Positions 1-7,064 of a DNA stretch of 36,270 bases are shown piece after piece; the stretch's first letter is position 1; each line of letters opens with the position of its first letter. The translations under genes and the position numbers were made by a program. Origin of the DNA: JBKBXU01 sp046313675 (GTDB lineage: Bacteria; Bacteroidota; Bacteroidia; Cytophagales; Cytophagaceae); assembly GCA_046313675.1 (NCBI GenBank), contig JBKBXU010000002.1, positions 1 to 36,270 of the forward strand. Direction: 5' to 3'. The notes under the pieces were generated by a model, which saw only the letters and a program-made list of their open reading frames with translations, was not told the DNA's origin and did not search any database.

Positions 1-1145
1 TTCAAAAAGAATATATAACCTGAAAGTAAATACCATAGAGCAGGGGTTCTAACATTACCGGATTCTGAAGCCAAAAGCATAAAATCTTTTAATTTAGAAT
101 TTTCTGTATTCGAAGCATCCTCAAATATAAAAGACCCGGTATAATAGCTTTCTGCTTTTTTTACCTCTCTCATTACCAGCACTTCAAGTTCTTTGCTGGA
201 GGGGTCAATTTCATAGATGTTTTTTAGAGGTTCTAAATTTGGCAGGGAATATTCAAGAGCATTTAAGAAATGCATAATAACTCTTTCCCGGTCATTTTTA
301 CAATATTCCATTCCTCGCTCAAAATCTTCACCGTAGAACCAGGCACTTCTAAATGCCGGCTCCCTTTTGTCATAAGAATTGGCAAAGACCAATGAATAAA
401 AATAGATGGCTTCAGGTATCTGGTCCAATGCTTTAAGTGACCCTGCCTTATGTCCCAATGCCCAATATCTAATAAAACTTTCTGATTTATGTTTTTCAAC
501 TAAATTATCATAATAGTATATGCATTTTTTGTAATCTCCAGTATAATGAGCCAGTCTGGTTAATTGATATGCGACTCTTAATTGGAGAAATTTAGATTTA
601 ACTTCATTATGCAATCCTTCACCTCTCCCATATATATCATTGGCATAAGATATATCATGTGCACATCCTTCCCAATGATCCAATCCTGAAACAATTGGCT
701 GAATTTCTCTAATAAATATTAAATACTTTAATGCATGAGAATCTTTTCTGCCAGTAAAATAAATGAAAACCTCATCGCGCTTATCAGTCTTCCCTGCCTC
801 TATTTGATTCAGGATCTCCTGGAGTGTTGATACCGGATAATCATAGACTATTTCTTTTACTTTATCTTCAGGAATTGCCCCCTCAAAGTAGGATTGCCAT
901 TCTTTGACATTTCTAACCTGATCAGAAAATTCTGTTTCTCCCTCATATGGATAAAATCTTGAAGGAAAATATAGGAGAAAAGATTCGTATCCCGTTTTTG
1001 GTATCAGCTCCTGATTGAAAAGATAATGAAAGTCATCCTCCGGATAAGTCCAGTCACCTCCGCAACCGTTTGTTATCCTAAAAGGATAAGAAATTATAAT
1101 TATATTAATTAAAAATATTATAGATGCTTTCCAGATCTTTTTCAT
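1..1145 (-). CDS. Conserved hypothetical exported protein, 3' end outside window
   Basis: The minus strand is open without a stop from an ATG at 1145 to the window edge, giving at least 381 residues. It begins MKKIWKASIIFLINIIIISY, a hydrophobic leader, followed by a Cys-Gly-Gly stretch (NGCGGDW). The body is rich in aromatic and charged residues and in helical runs that recall TPR-like repeats (for example around HYTGDYKKCIYYYDNLVEKH), but I do not recognise the family. The start lies 41 bases inside the 3' end of the upstream lipoprotein gene, so the two are probably translationally coupled and act together. Function unknown. The reading frame is certain; whether the leader is a cleaved signal or an anchor is not. 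Confidence 0.75.
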   Translation of the reverse strand, partial: MKKIWKASIIFLINIIIISYPFRITNGCGGDWTYPEDDFHYLFNQELIPKTGYESFLLYFPSRFYPYEGETEFSDQVRNVKEWQSYFEGAIPEDKVKEIVYDYPVSTLQEILNQIEAGKTDKRDEVFIYFTGRKDSHALKYLIFIREIQPIVSGLDHWEGCAHDISYANDIYGRGEGLHNEVKSKFLQLRVAYQLTRLAHYTGDYKKCIYYYDNLVEKHKSESFIRYWALGHKAGSLKALDQIPEAIYFYSLVFANSYDKREPAFRSAWFYGEDFERGMEYCKNDRERVIMHFLNALEYSLPNLEPLKNIYEIDPSSKELEVLVMREVKKAESYYTGSFIFEDASNTENSKLKDFMLLASESGNVRTPALWYLLSGYIFFL

Positions 1146-2133
1146 TATATCTTTTTAAGTTGACAGGATTAAAATCATACAATACTACAGATATAGAGTC
1201 TTTTATATAAGGTTTAATAAGATTGGCAGCTTTTCGAGTTTTATTCACGTCCATAACTTCAAATTTAATTATGTCCCCCTGTTTTGCAACAAATGACTTA
1301 AGCTCGACAGGTGCCATTACTTTATATGTATCGGATCCAACAGGAGTAAGATTGTTATTTTCTTTCAAAGCAACTTCAAAATCAGAAATCAAATTTATTA
1401 AGGAGCCATCTCTGTATACTGCGGCCCATGAAAAAATAGGTAATGCTACATCTAAGGGTAATGGATATTTATTAAAATTTATTAGATACTTCCGTGCTTC
1501 AGACTCATTGAAAATTGAATTTTCTTTGTTGTATTTATCAATCCTGCCCATGTTATAAAACATCAACATTCCCCTATCAACAGGTGGCACCCCTGTCTTT
1601 TCAAAATACTTAACCTGATGTAATCTTATTGTGGCGCTTATTCTAATATTCTGACCGATATTTTTCTTAAACTCCTGAAGAAATCTGAAGTACTTTTCTC
1701 TGGTTGATTCGTTCCAGTCACAATCTATTTGTATTTCATCATATTTAATACTGTTTCCAAAACATTTTGTCAGTTCTGATATTTTTTTAAACACATTATA
1801 TCGGAAAGTACTGATATTATTATCCTGCAGTTTCTGAAAAGTAGCATTTGTAATAAAAACTGTTGGCACTATTTTAATGGATGTATCTATGGCGGTTTTA
1901 GGCCTGATGGTAGCCACTGGCATGGGCTCATCAGAATCTTCATCCCAAACAACATCAAAGAACTTTACATATATTTTTTTGGAATCAAGAGAAGATATCA
2001 GTGATTGGTCATTGTCTGTTAGCTGAAAATTACTCCTCCAGTAATAAAATCCCCTTTCAATATTCTTTTTACGTTTGCTCGAACAACCGGCAAAGAAAAG
2101 GAAAAGTAATATCCAAATACAAACTTTATGCAT
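1105..2133 (-). CDS. Lipoprotein with a probable TIM-barrel-like domain
   Basis: 342 residues, starting with a lipoprotein signal (MHKVCIWILLFLFFAGC, lipobox Cys at residue 17). The rest shows regularly spaced short beta segments, each followed by a helix: YVKFFDVVWD, IVPTVFITNATF, EIQIDCDWN, IRISATIRLHQ, GMLMFYNMG and LDVALPIFSWA. This is the pattern of a glycoside-hydrolase-like (beta/alpha) barrel. The IDCDWNESTREKYFRFLQEF stretch is reminiscent of the QxDxD region of DUF3142-type proteins, but I cannot confirm this by eye. The gene overlaps the start of the next minus-strand gene by 41 bases, implying a two-gene unit. The molecular function is not known to me; a surface sugar-related role is only a guess. 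Confidence 0.75.
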   Translation of the reverse strand: MHKVCIWILLFLFFAGCSSKRKKNIERGFYYWRSNFQLTDNDQSLISSLDSKKIYVKFFDVVWDEDSDEPMPVATIRPKTAIDTSIKIVPTVFITNATFQKLQDNNISTFRYNVFKKISELTKCFGNSIKYDEIQIDCDWNESTREKYFRFLQEFKKNIGQNIRISATIRLHQVKYFEKTGVPPVDRGMLMFYNMGRIDKYNKENSIFNESEARKYLINFNKYPLPLDVALPIFSWAAVYRDGSLINLISDFEVALKENNNLTPVGSDTYKVMAPVELKSFVAKQGDIIKFEVMDVNKTRKAANLIKPYIKDSISVVLYDFNPVNLKRYNEKDLESIYNIFN

Positions 2134-2631
2134 AATAAATGAATCAGGATTTTGTTTTTATTACTGAACGAAATATCGTTTAGAAGATGGTAATTTTCAT
2201 GAGAAATATACTCAAAAAAAAATAATGTTTACAATTCCTTCCCTCTGTTCCCTCGGATCTCCCCTTTTTGAGGACAGAGGATTTTCTACCTTTACGCCTC
2301 TAAACATTGTCTTAATACTGCTTACAAAACTTAAAAGAATATCTTTTTAGATGTCAGAGTTCCTAAAAAGGAGACGGTGATGGAGCGGAAATAATAATGA
2401 ATCTGGTTTAGGAAAAAAGGGGGGGAGGATTTTTGGGTTTTTATTTCATTTGAATCGTTGAGGTAATGACTTTTAAATCGTCTTGTTTAGGGGAGGGTTA
2501 CATCTTTACAACGTTTATATATGGGGTTTAAAGCATTTCACTATCCTCCGAAGTAGAAAAATGAAAATGATAAACAGTCTGACTAACAACGCTCAGCCCA
2601 TTGAGACATATCTTTATGTGAAGTTTATGTC
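2134..2631. other. 498-base non-coding spacer
   Basis: I see no convincing gene here. The reading frame at 2483-2806 on the plus strand runs antisense into the DUF2628-like gene and looks like a shadow. The spacer holds an imperfect hairpin at 2242-2280 (listed separately), a short perfect palindrome AACGA-AATA-TCGTT at 2167-2180 just upstream of the lipoprotein gene at 1105-2133, and purine-rich runs around 2415-2430. Confidence 0.5.
2242..2280. repeat. Imperfect inverted repeat (hairpin) in spacer
   Basis: The left arm CCTCTGTTCCCTC (2242-2254) pairs with the right arm GAGGACAGAGG (2270-2280), leaving two unpaired bases in the left arm. It has no T-tract on either side, so it is not a classical terminator. 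No function is visible. Confidence 0.45.
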
Positions 2632-3117
2632 TTATTCTATGAAATTATTTACTACTATAAATGTTGCTATTATTAAACATAATATTATCAAAAAGGCCCA
2701 ACTAGTTCCACCACTTTTTTCTAATTTTAGAATAGTTTCTTCTTTAGTTAATTCTTCGGATAATATTCTTTTAATTTTTTGTTCACTACTTTTCATGTAT
2801 AGATAGTTCCCAAACATTCCAAAAAATGCACCAAATGTAAACATTGTAAATAGGTCAATAATTTTTCCGTAATCTTCCTCTATATTTATTATATCTGTTA
2901 AAAGGTAATCTTCTATTATTCCTTCAACTAATATCACTAAAGCAACAATTAATGCTATTTTGTACATTTTTCGATGCAAGAGCCAGAACAGGCCAAATAA
3001 GAATGCATATGGTTTAAATGAAATTATTTTTCCATTCTTATATTCATTCCATTTATCAAGATAATAATCAGATTTTTTGCCAAAGTAGGCTCTTAAATAT
3101 TCCTCGGTTATTTCCAT
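2632..3117 (-). CDS. DUF2628-like small membrane protein
   Basis: About 161 residues from the chosen ATG at 3117 (MEITEEYLRAYFGKKSDYYL). A longer frame reaches 3177, but those extra 20 codons lie in the inverted-repeat spacer and do not look like protein. The N-terminal part (KSDYYLDKWNEYKNGKIISF) and the FKPYAFLFGLFWLLHRKMY segment are typical of DUF2628 membrane proteins: a short cytosolic lead, then a WLxxRKMY hydrophobic hairpin. At least three membrane segments are visible, around residues 45-70, 95-115 and 140-158. Function unknown. It follows an attC-like spacer, so it may have arrived as a mobile cassette. Confidence 0.7.
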   Translation of the reverse strand: MEITEEYLRAYFGKKSDYYLDKWNEYKNGKIISFKPYAFLFGLFWLLHRKMYKIALIVALVILVEGIIEDYLLTDIINIEEDYGKIIDLFTMFTFGAFFGMFGNYLYMKSSEQKIKRILSEELTKEETILKLEKSGGTSWAFLIILCLIIATFIVVNNFIE

Positions 3118-3164
3118 ATTTGAAATTTTACATAAACGCTTACATTTTGGGAACTTAGTTTCGC

Positions 3165-3286
3165 ATATCGTTGGCATATGCCGAGCCTGCGGAGTTTAAA
3201 GCTGTTCAGTATCCGGTACTAAAGATAGTAAAAGCTCTGAAATAGACACTACCACTGAAATCGCTGGTCTGGTATATGCGTTGTGT
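3165..3286. repeat. attC-like inverted element between two small genes
   Basis: Read on the minus strand, the spacer after the lipoprotein gene begins GCACACAACGCATATACC and ends GGCATATGCCAACGATATGC. The inner arms GCATATACC and GGCATATGC are complementary at 8 of 9 positions across about 95 bases, and an AACG box sits at both ends. Size and layout (inverted arms flanking a 100-base variable middle, directly after a gene's stop) resemble an integron cassette attachment site. The boxes do not match the textbook RYYYAAC/GTTRRRY cores, so this is a resemblance, not a proof. Confidence 0.35.
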
Positions 3287-3316
3287 GCACCTGTAATTCA
3301 TTGTCTTTTTTCTTAT

Positions 3317-3847
3317 TTATAGCAATTCAATTATTTCTAACTGAAACAGAATCAGGTCTGAGCAAATATTATCTATTGTATTATTATTTAAATAAACTTC
3401 ACCGAAATAAGGGTTTTCATTTAAAAAATAATAATCCAATAATCCATCTAATTTGGCTGAGGAACTTTCATTTAAGTCTTGATTTAATCTTATATTCCTA
3501 ATATCAGTGTATATTCCAGATTCATTAAATGCCTTAGATAGATTTCCAGAAACCTCACATCCATTAAACAAATAACTATTATCTCCTGATGAATCAGGTT
3601 TTATTACCATTAATTTCTTTAGAATTCTGTTTACGGTCAAATAGCTATTTTTTATTTTTAATTCAGCTGTATTACTTGTATCAATTCCTTTATTTTTCTT
3701 ATTGTAAATATCTTTCACCAAGTGATAGAAATGAACTACCCCAGTACTATTAATACACCCATTACTTTTTATTTCTTGATTACATGAGTTAAAAAGTAAT
3801 GCCAAAAAGGTCAAGCATAGAATAAAATTTGTTCTCATAAATTTCAT
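3317..3847 (-). CDS. Hypothetical lipoprotein
   Basis: 176 residues with a lipoprotein signal (MKFMRTNFILCLTFLALLFN then SC, lipobox Cys at residue 22); the start could equally be Met4. The mature part is Asn/Ser/Leu-rich, with three further Cys (CINSTG, GCEVSG, ICSDL) and no motif I recognise. It stands alone between a promoter-like element (3872-3912, about 25 bases upstream) and the attC-like spacer downstream, which would fit a single-gene cassette carrying its own promoter. Function unknown. Confidence 0.65.
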   Translation of the reverse strand: MKFMRTNFILCLTFLALLFNSCNQEIKSNGCINSTGVVHFYHLVKDIYNKKNKGIDTSNTAELKIKNSYLTVNRILKKLMVIKPDSSGDNSYLFNGCEVSGNLSKAFNESGIYTDIRNIRLNQDLNESSSAKLDGLLDYYFLNENPYFGEVYLNNNTIDNICSDLILFQLEIIELL

Positions 3848-3871
3848 TTTTCTTTTTTCTTATAGGTGCTA

Positions 3872-3912
3872 CCTCCCTTTTAAATAAGATATAAAATTTC
3901 ACATTACCAAGC
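3872..3912 (-). promoter_or_regulatory. Promoter-like element, copy 1
   Basis: On the minus strand this reads TTGGTAATGTGAAATTTTAT followed by ATCTTATTTAAAAGGGAGG, 26-60 bases upstream of the lipoprotein start at 3847. TTGG can serve as a -33 box and TATATCTT as a weak -7 box (Bacteroidota consensus TTTG / TAnnTTTG). Nearly the same sequence occurs at 8852-8890, also upstream of a minus-strand gene for a small exported protein. Confidence 0.45.
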
Positions 3913-4103
3913 TTTTAACGCTTAAATCAGAGGCTTGTTTGGGGAATAGGTGGGGTGTTATTTAGGGCGAAAATTCAGGACTTCTGTTCAGGTGAACTTT
4001 TCAAATTCTACATAAATAGGTGTTTTATTTGGCATAAGACTAAAACACTTTATTGATTTTCACGTATATAAGCATGTTTTATTTATATCTAAAACTTTAA
4101 ATT

Positions 4104-4598
4104 ATGAAGAAATTACCTTTACTCATTCTTTTATCCTCCATTGTATTGTTTACTTTGGTGAGTTGTTCCAAAGACAAAGCCATTGAAAGAAGGCTTCATA
4201 GAACAGGCGACTGGAAGGTTACCAGCCTTGAGTATACCATAACAGACCAAACTAATAACGGCCAGAATGTTTTCACAGGCACAGCCTCCAATGTAGGTAA
4301 ATTTACATTTGATAAAGGTGGTTCGGGTAGTTTTGATTTCACTGTTGAAGGATATCACAGAACCGGAACCTTTGGTTGGGAAGTAAGTGACAGGTCTATC
4401 ACTCTTGTGAGAACCTCTATGTCTACAGGTGGATTTATGAATCCGAGTTCAATTACTCAGAACGTAGTAGCAATTACCGGAACAGAAGAGTCAAAAAACA
4501 GATATATTCTGGAAGGTACTGAAACTGTCCAGAAAACTTCCGGTTCAAACATAGAACAATTTGTGTTGGTTGGTAAATTTATACTTGAAAAAGAATAA
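4104..4598 (+). CDS. Lipocalin-like lipoprotein
   Basis: 164 residues. The signal MKKLPLLILLSSIVLFTLVS is followed by a lipobox Cys at 21, so this is an outer-membrane or periplasmic lipoprotein. The mature part has the layout of small Bacteroidota lipocalin-like proteins: a TGDWKVTSLEYTI opening strand, GKFTFDKGGSGSFDF, then GTFGWEVSDRSITLV and a final FVLVGKFILEKE strand, consistent with an eight-stranded barrel. The ligand is unknown. A possible promoter lies at 4028-4058 (TTTG, 19 bases, TATTGATT), but its -7 box is poor. It is the only plus-strand gene among minus-strand neighbours and has no operon partner. Confidence 0.7.
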   Translation: MKKLPLLILLSSIVLFTLVSCSKDKAIERRLHRTGDWKVTSLEYTITDQTNNGQNVFTGTASNVGKFTFDKGGSGSFDFTVEGYHRTGTFGWEVSDRSITLVRTSMSTGGFMNPSSITQNVVAITGTEESKNRYILEGTETVQKTSGSNIEQFVLVGKFILEKE

Positions 4599-4635
4599 CA
4601 GTTGAATCTTACAAAAAAGACTTTAATTAATGAAG

Positions 4636-4713
4636 CTATTTAATAATGCTGAGTTTTTCCTTCCATATTTTATCTTCGGACAATAGTTCAAGAATGTAAG
4701 AGCCTGAAGTAAA
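4636..4713 (-). pseudogene. Relic of a T9SS C-terminal sorting domain
   Basis: The minus strand encodes FTSGSYILELLSEDKIW followed by KEKLSIIK and a TAG stop (4636-4638), with an in-frame stop just upstream of the F (4714-4716). The pattern, Gly-x-Tyr-hydrophobic-x-hydrophobic then Lys-rich KxxIxK to the stop, is how T9SS type A sorting domains end; the delta-60 protein in this window ends with the comparable EGMYLYKLE...GKVVKK. Nothing upstream continues the gene. At about 25 codons, chance is not excluded. Confidence 0.35.
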
Positions 4714-4884
4714 TTAGATTATTGCTAGGTTTAGCTCTAAAATTTGGTGGCAAGATTAGTGCTAACAATTGTAATACGAAACTACTTTTTTCCATATTTT
4801 TTAAATAAGCTATTAATTTTATACTGTCAATCATTGCCTTTCAAATCAGGACTATAGGTTATATTGTTGAATACATAATATTTA

Positions 4885-6165
4885 CTAAACTTCGGCTTCT
4901 TGAAAAGCCCTGGATTTTAACTCTTGCTCTGCCTTGGATATACTGTATGAAGAAGCAATCGTTTTCCAGTTTCGTACAGAAGATTTCACCTTATTAATAA
5001 TTTCCATGGCTTTTTTCTCTGATAATCGAAAATAAGGAAAAACATCCATAGCTAAATCTAAATCAAGCGCATTGTTGTTTTCTGAAATATTTAGTTTCAA
5101 CCCTGTACCTGTTTCTACAGGGTTGATATCATATGCGGGAGACAAAATCCATCCCTTGGATGTTAGAATGAAACCATGGTTCCGGAGGTGATCATCAATA
5201 TTTGATACACAAATACTAAATACAATTCTTCTCCATAATTCTTCTAAATCAGCCTGTATATTTGCGCCTTGGGTTGTTATAAATTCAACGAGTTCCAGGT
5301 AGCTTATTCCTTCTGAATAATCTTGTCCGTCTGTGTAGCCTAATAAAGTCATAGCGGAAGCAAAATGTATGCGACTACCGGTGGGAGTTCTATCGAAACG
5401 TTTGGTTAAAAAGGTATGGTAGCTGCTAGAGAATTTTTTTGCTTGTGACTTAGCCATATTCACTCCTGCATCAATTGCCATTTCATAGGTTACGACTTCC
5501 CATCCTCCTAAATTTTCCTGGTCATTTTTGCTTGGGAATTTAGCTATCCATAAATCATTTTTTTGATCTAAAACACTTGCCTTTGGTCTTGTTCCCCCTA
5601 GTGAAGAACCAGGAGCAATTAACATGTTTAACCATTTCAGATAATCAGGGTCATCTATTACATCCTCTTCCTCCAGCCGCAAACTTATTTGTTCCAATTT
5701 TCGAATAGAGGCCCATGGTGGACTGGCAAGTTGTCTATTATCATTTAGAAATGGCCCTTCTGGATCTAACTTAAATCTTAAACCACCCATTCGGTGATTG
5801 TCATATACTCCTAATAGGTAATCCGTTTCGTGTAAATTGTTCTCTTGTCTGTTTTCCTGGCGTGCCAACGCAGCTTCTCTCCTCCGCATTAGTATGCGAC
5901 CCCAGCGATCAGGTGAGGAGTCTAAAAATAATCCGAAGTTGGTTTTGTCCCCATCGTTTAAATATTGCAATCCGGAATATAGTTGCAACCCGGGATCCAA
6001 TACTTGTGCATTTACGTTTTTTAACCATTCAGTATGGTACTCAAAAGAGAAAATCTCTTTTCCTCGCAGTAATTCAGAATGCAAAGTCCCCATAAGGCAG
6101 GGTTTGTTCAGCCCTTGCCAATCCGCGTAAACATAAATATCTCTTTTTGTGCTTTTTTTCACCAC
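4885..6165 (-). CDS. hipA: HipA family toxin (Ser/Thr kinase)
   Basis: 426 residues, starting at a GTG at 6165, only 3 bases after the hipB stop. The N-terminal domain (YADWQGLNKPCLMGTLHSEL to FEYHTEWL, about residues 12-48) is the Couple_hipA type. The kinase core shows the glycine-rich GSSLGGTRPK loop (186-195, holding the serines equivalent to the autophosphorylated site), Lys209 (WIAKF) as the probable ATP lysine, the catalytic NIDDHLRNHGF loop (322-332) and the metal-binding SPAYDINP (342-349). HipA kinases halt growth by phosphorylating aminoacyl-tRNA synthetases; the target here is unknown. Full family length with all key residues visible, so probably active. Neutralised and repressed through the HTH protein encoded just upstream. 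Confidence 0.92.
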   Translation of the reverse strand: MVKKSTKRDIYVYADWQGLNKPCLMGTLHSELLRGKEIFSFEYHTEWLKNVNAQVLDPGLQLYSGLQYLNDGDKTNFGLFLDSSPDRWGRILMRRREAALARQENRQENNLHETDYLLGVYDNHRMGGLRFKLDPEGPFLNDNRQLASPPWASIRKLEQISLRLEEEDVIDDPDYLKWLNMLIAPGSSLGGTRPKASVLDQKNDLWIAKFPSKNDQENLGGWEVVTYEMAIDAGVNMAKSQAKKFSSSYHTFLTKRFDRTPTGSRIHFASAMTLLGYTDGQDYSEGISYLELVEFITTQGANIQADLEELWRRIVFSICVSNIDDHLRNHGFILTSKGWILSPAYDINPVETGTGLKLNISENNNALDLDLAMDVFPYFRLSEKKAMEIINKVKSSVRNWKTIASSYSISKAEQELKSRAFQEAEV

Positions 6166-6168
6166 TTT

Positions 6169-6483
6169 TTACTTCTTTTTGGCCGCACGTTTTTTTGTAT
6201 TTAAACTGGCATCCTGTAGTTTCCTTCCTAATTCATCATCTCTGGCAATTAATAAAAAATCTTTTTCCAAGCGCAAAACCTGGAGTACCAAGAAGTAATG
6301 CCCTAAGCTGACAGTAGGCGAGCCTTTCTCTATAGATGCCAAGGTAGGTCGGCTGATATTTGCACGCTCTGCAACTTGTTCAGCGCTAAGCCTTCTTCGC
6401 AACCTGGCCATTTTGATATTTTCTCCCAATTCATCAAGGATTCGCCTGGCTTTAGGTAATATAATAAATTCCTTTTTTGGCAT
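6169..6483 (-). CDS. hipB: HipB-like XRE antitoxin/repressor
   Basis: 104 residues with a Cro/C1-type helix-turn-helix at about 19-75: LGENIKMARLRRRLSAEQVA, then ERANISRPTLASIEKG and SPTVSLGHYFLVLQVL. The C-terminus is Lys/Arg-rich (NTKKRAAKKK). Together with the toxin gene 3 bases downstream it forms a standard hipBA operon, in which the antitoxin dimer binds the toxin and represses the promoter. A palindrome overlapping a consensus -7 box lies immediately upstream (6499-6522), as expected for autoregulation. The start at 6483 is supported by its position directly after that promoter. Confidence 0.9.
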   Translation of the reverse strand: MPKKEFIILPKARRILDELGENIKMARLRRRLSAEQVAERANISRPTLASIEKGSPTVSLGHYFLVLQVLRLEKDFLLIARDDELGRKLQDASLNTKKRAAKKK

Positions 6484-6498
6484 AAAGCTAAATATATT

Positions 6499-6522
6499 TT
6501 ACAAATATAAGTAAATTTGTAA
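6499..6522 (-). promoter_or_regulatory. hipBA promoter -7 box within a palindromic operator
   Basis: TTACAAAT (6499-6506) and ATTTGTAA (6515-6522) are perfect inverted copies separated by 8 bases. On the minus strand the stretch 6509-6502 reads TATATTTG, an exact Bacteroidota -7 box, so a repressor bound here would cover the promoter. No good -33 TTTG is visible, which is common at regulated promoters. Confidence 0.65.
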
Positions 6523-6545
6523 TTTTTATTTTACATTATGTATAG

Positions 6546-7049
6546 TTATTCGACATAAAACTTCCTCTCATAAATTTTTTCTCCCTCATAGAACATCTGA
6601 TATGTCCATACTCCTTTTACTATCTCATACTCCTTTTCCAAGGTGTAAGTGGAGTAAGTTTTTTTGTTGGTTGGTTTTTTTATTTTATATCTGAGTTCAT
6701 TAAATGTTTTTCCTTCGTCATCAATAATTGACTTTGGAAACATCCAAACCTGCTCTACAAAAATGTAATTTTCAATGGTTGATTTAATAATAAACTCTAC
6801 GCCAAATTTCTGCCCAATATTTCCAGGTATTCTGTCTGTTTGTTCAACCAAAGAAAATTCAGTCGATCTGATGTGATTTCCACTTGGCGAGCTTTCCATG
6901 TTTTCAATACGAGCTCTCTTTGTCTCACAAATACCATATTGTATCTCGTTAACCTCAATTTTTTCAGATGAATCTTTTGAAGTGTTCCTAAAAATTGAAC
7001 ATCCGGCAATTATCAAAATCAATCCACAGTAGAGTATTACTTTTATCAT
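6546..7049 (-). CDS. DUF3859-like lipoprotein
   Basis: 167 residues. MIKVILYCGLILIIAGC gives a lipobox Cys at 17. The mature protein has the order seen in DUF3859 proteins: EIQYGICE near the start, RIPGNIGQKFGVEFII in the middle, VWMFPKSIIDDEGKTF, and EIVKGVWTYQMFYEGEKIY with a final strand RKFYVE. That fold is a beta-sandwich of unknown function. The gene is 15 bases downstream of the MORN-repeat lipoprotein and probably co-transcribed with it. The assignment rests on motif memory, so I hold it moderately. Confidence 0.6.
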   Translation of the reverse strand: MIKVILYCGLILIIAGCSIFRNTSKDSSEKIEVNEIQYGICETKRARIENMESSPSGNHIRSTEFSLVEQTDRIPGNIGQKFGVEFIIKSTIENYIFVEQVWMFPKSIIDDEGKTFNELRYKIKKPTNKKTYSTYTLEKEYEIVKGVWTYQMFYEGEKIYERKFYVE

Positions 7050-7064
7050 AGTCTTTTATAAAAA

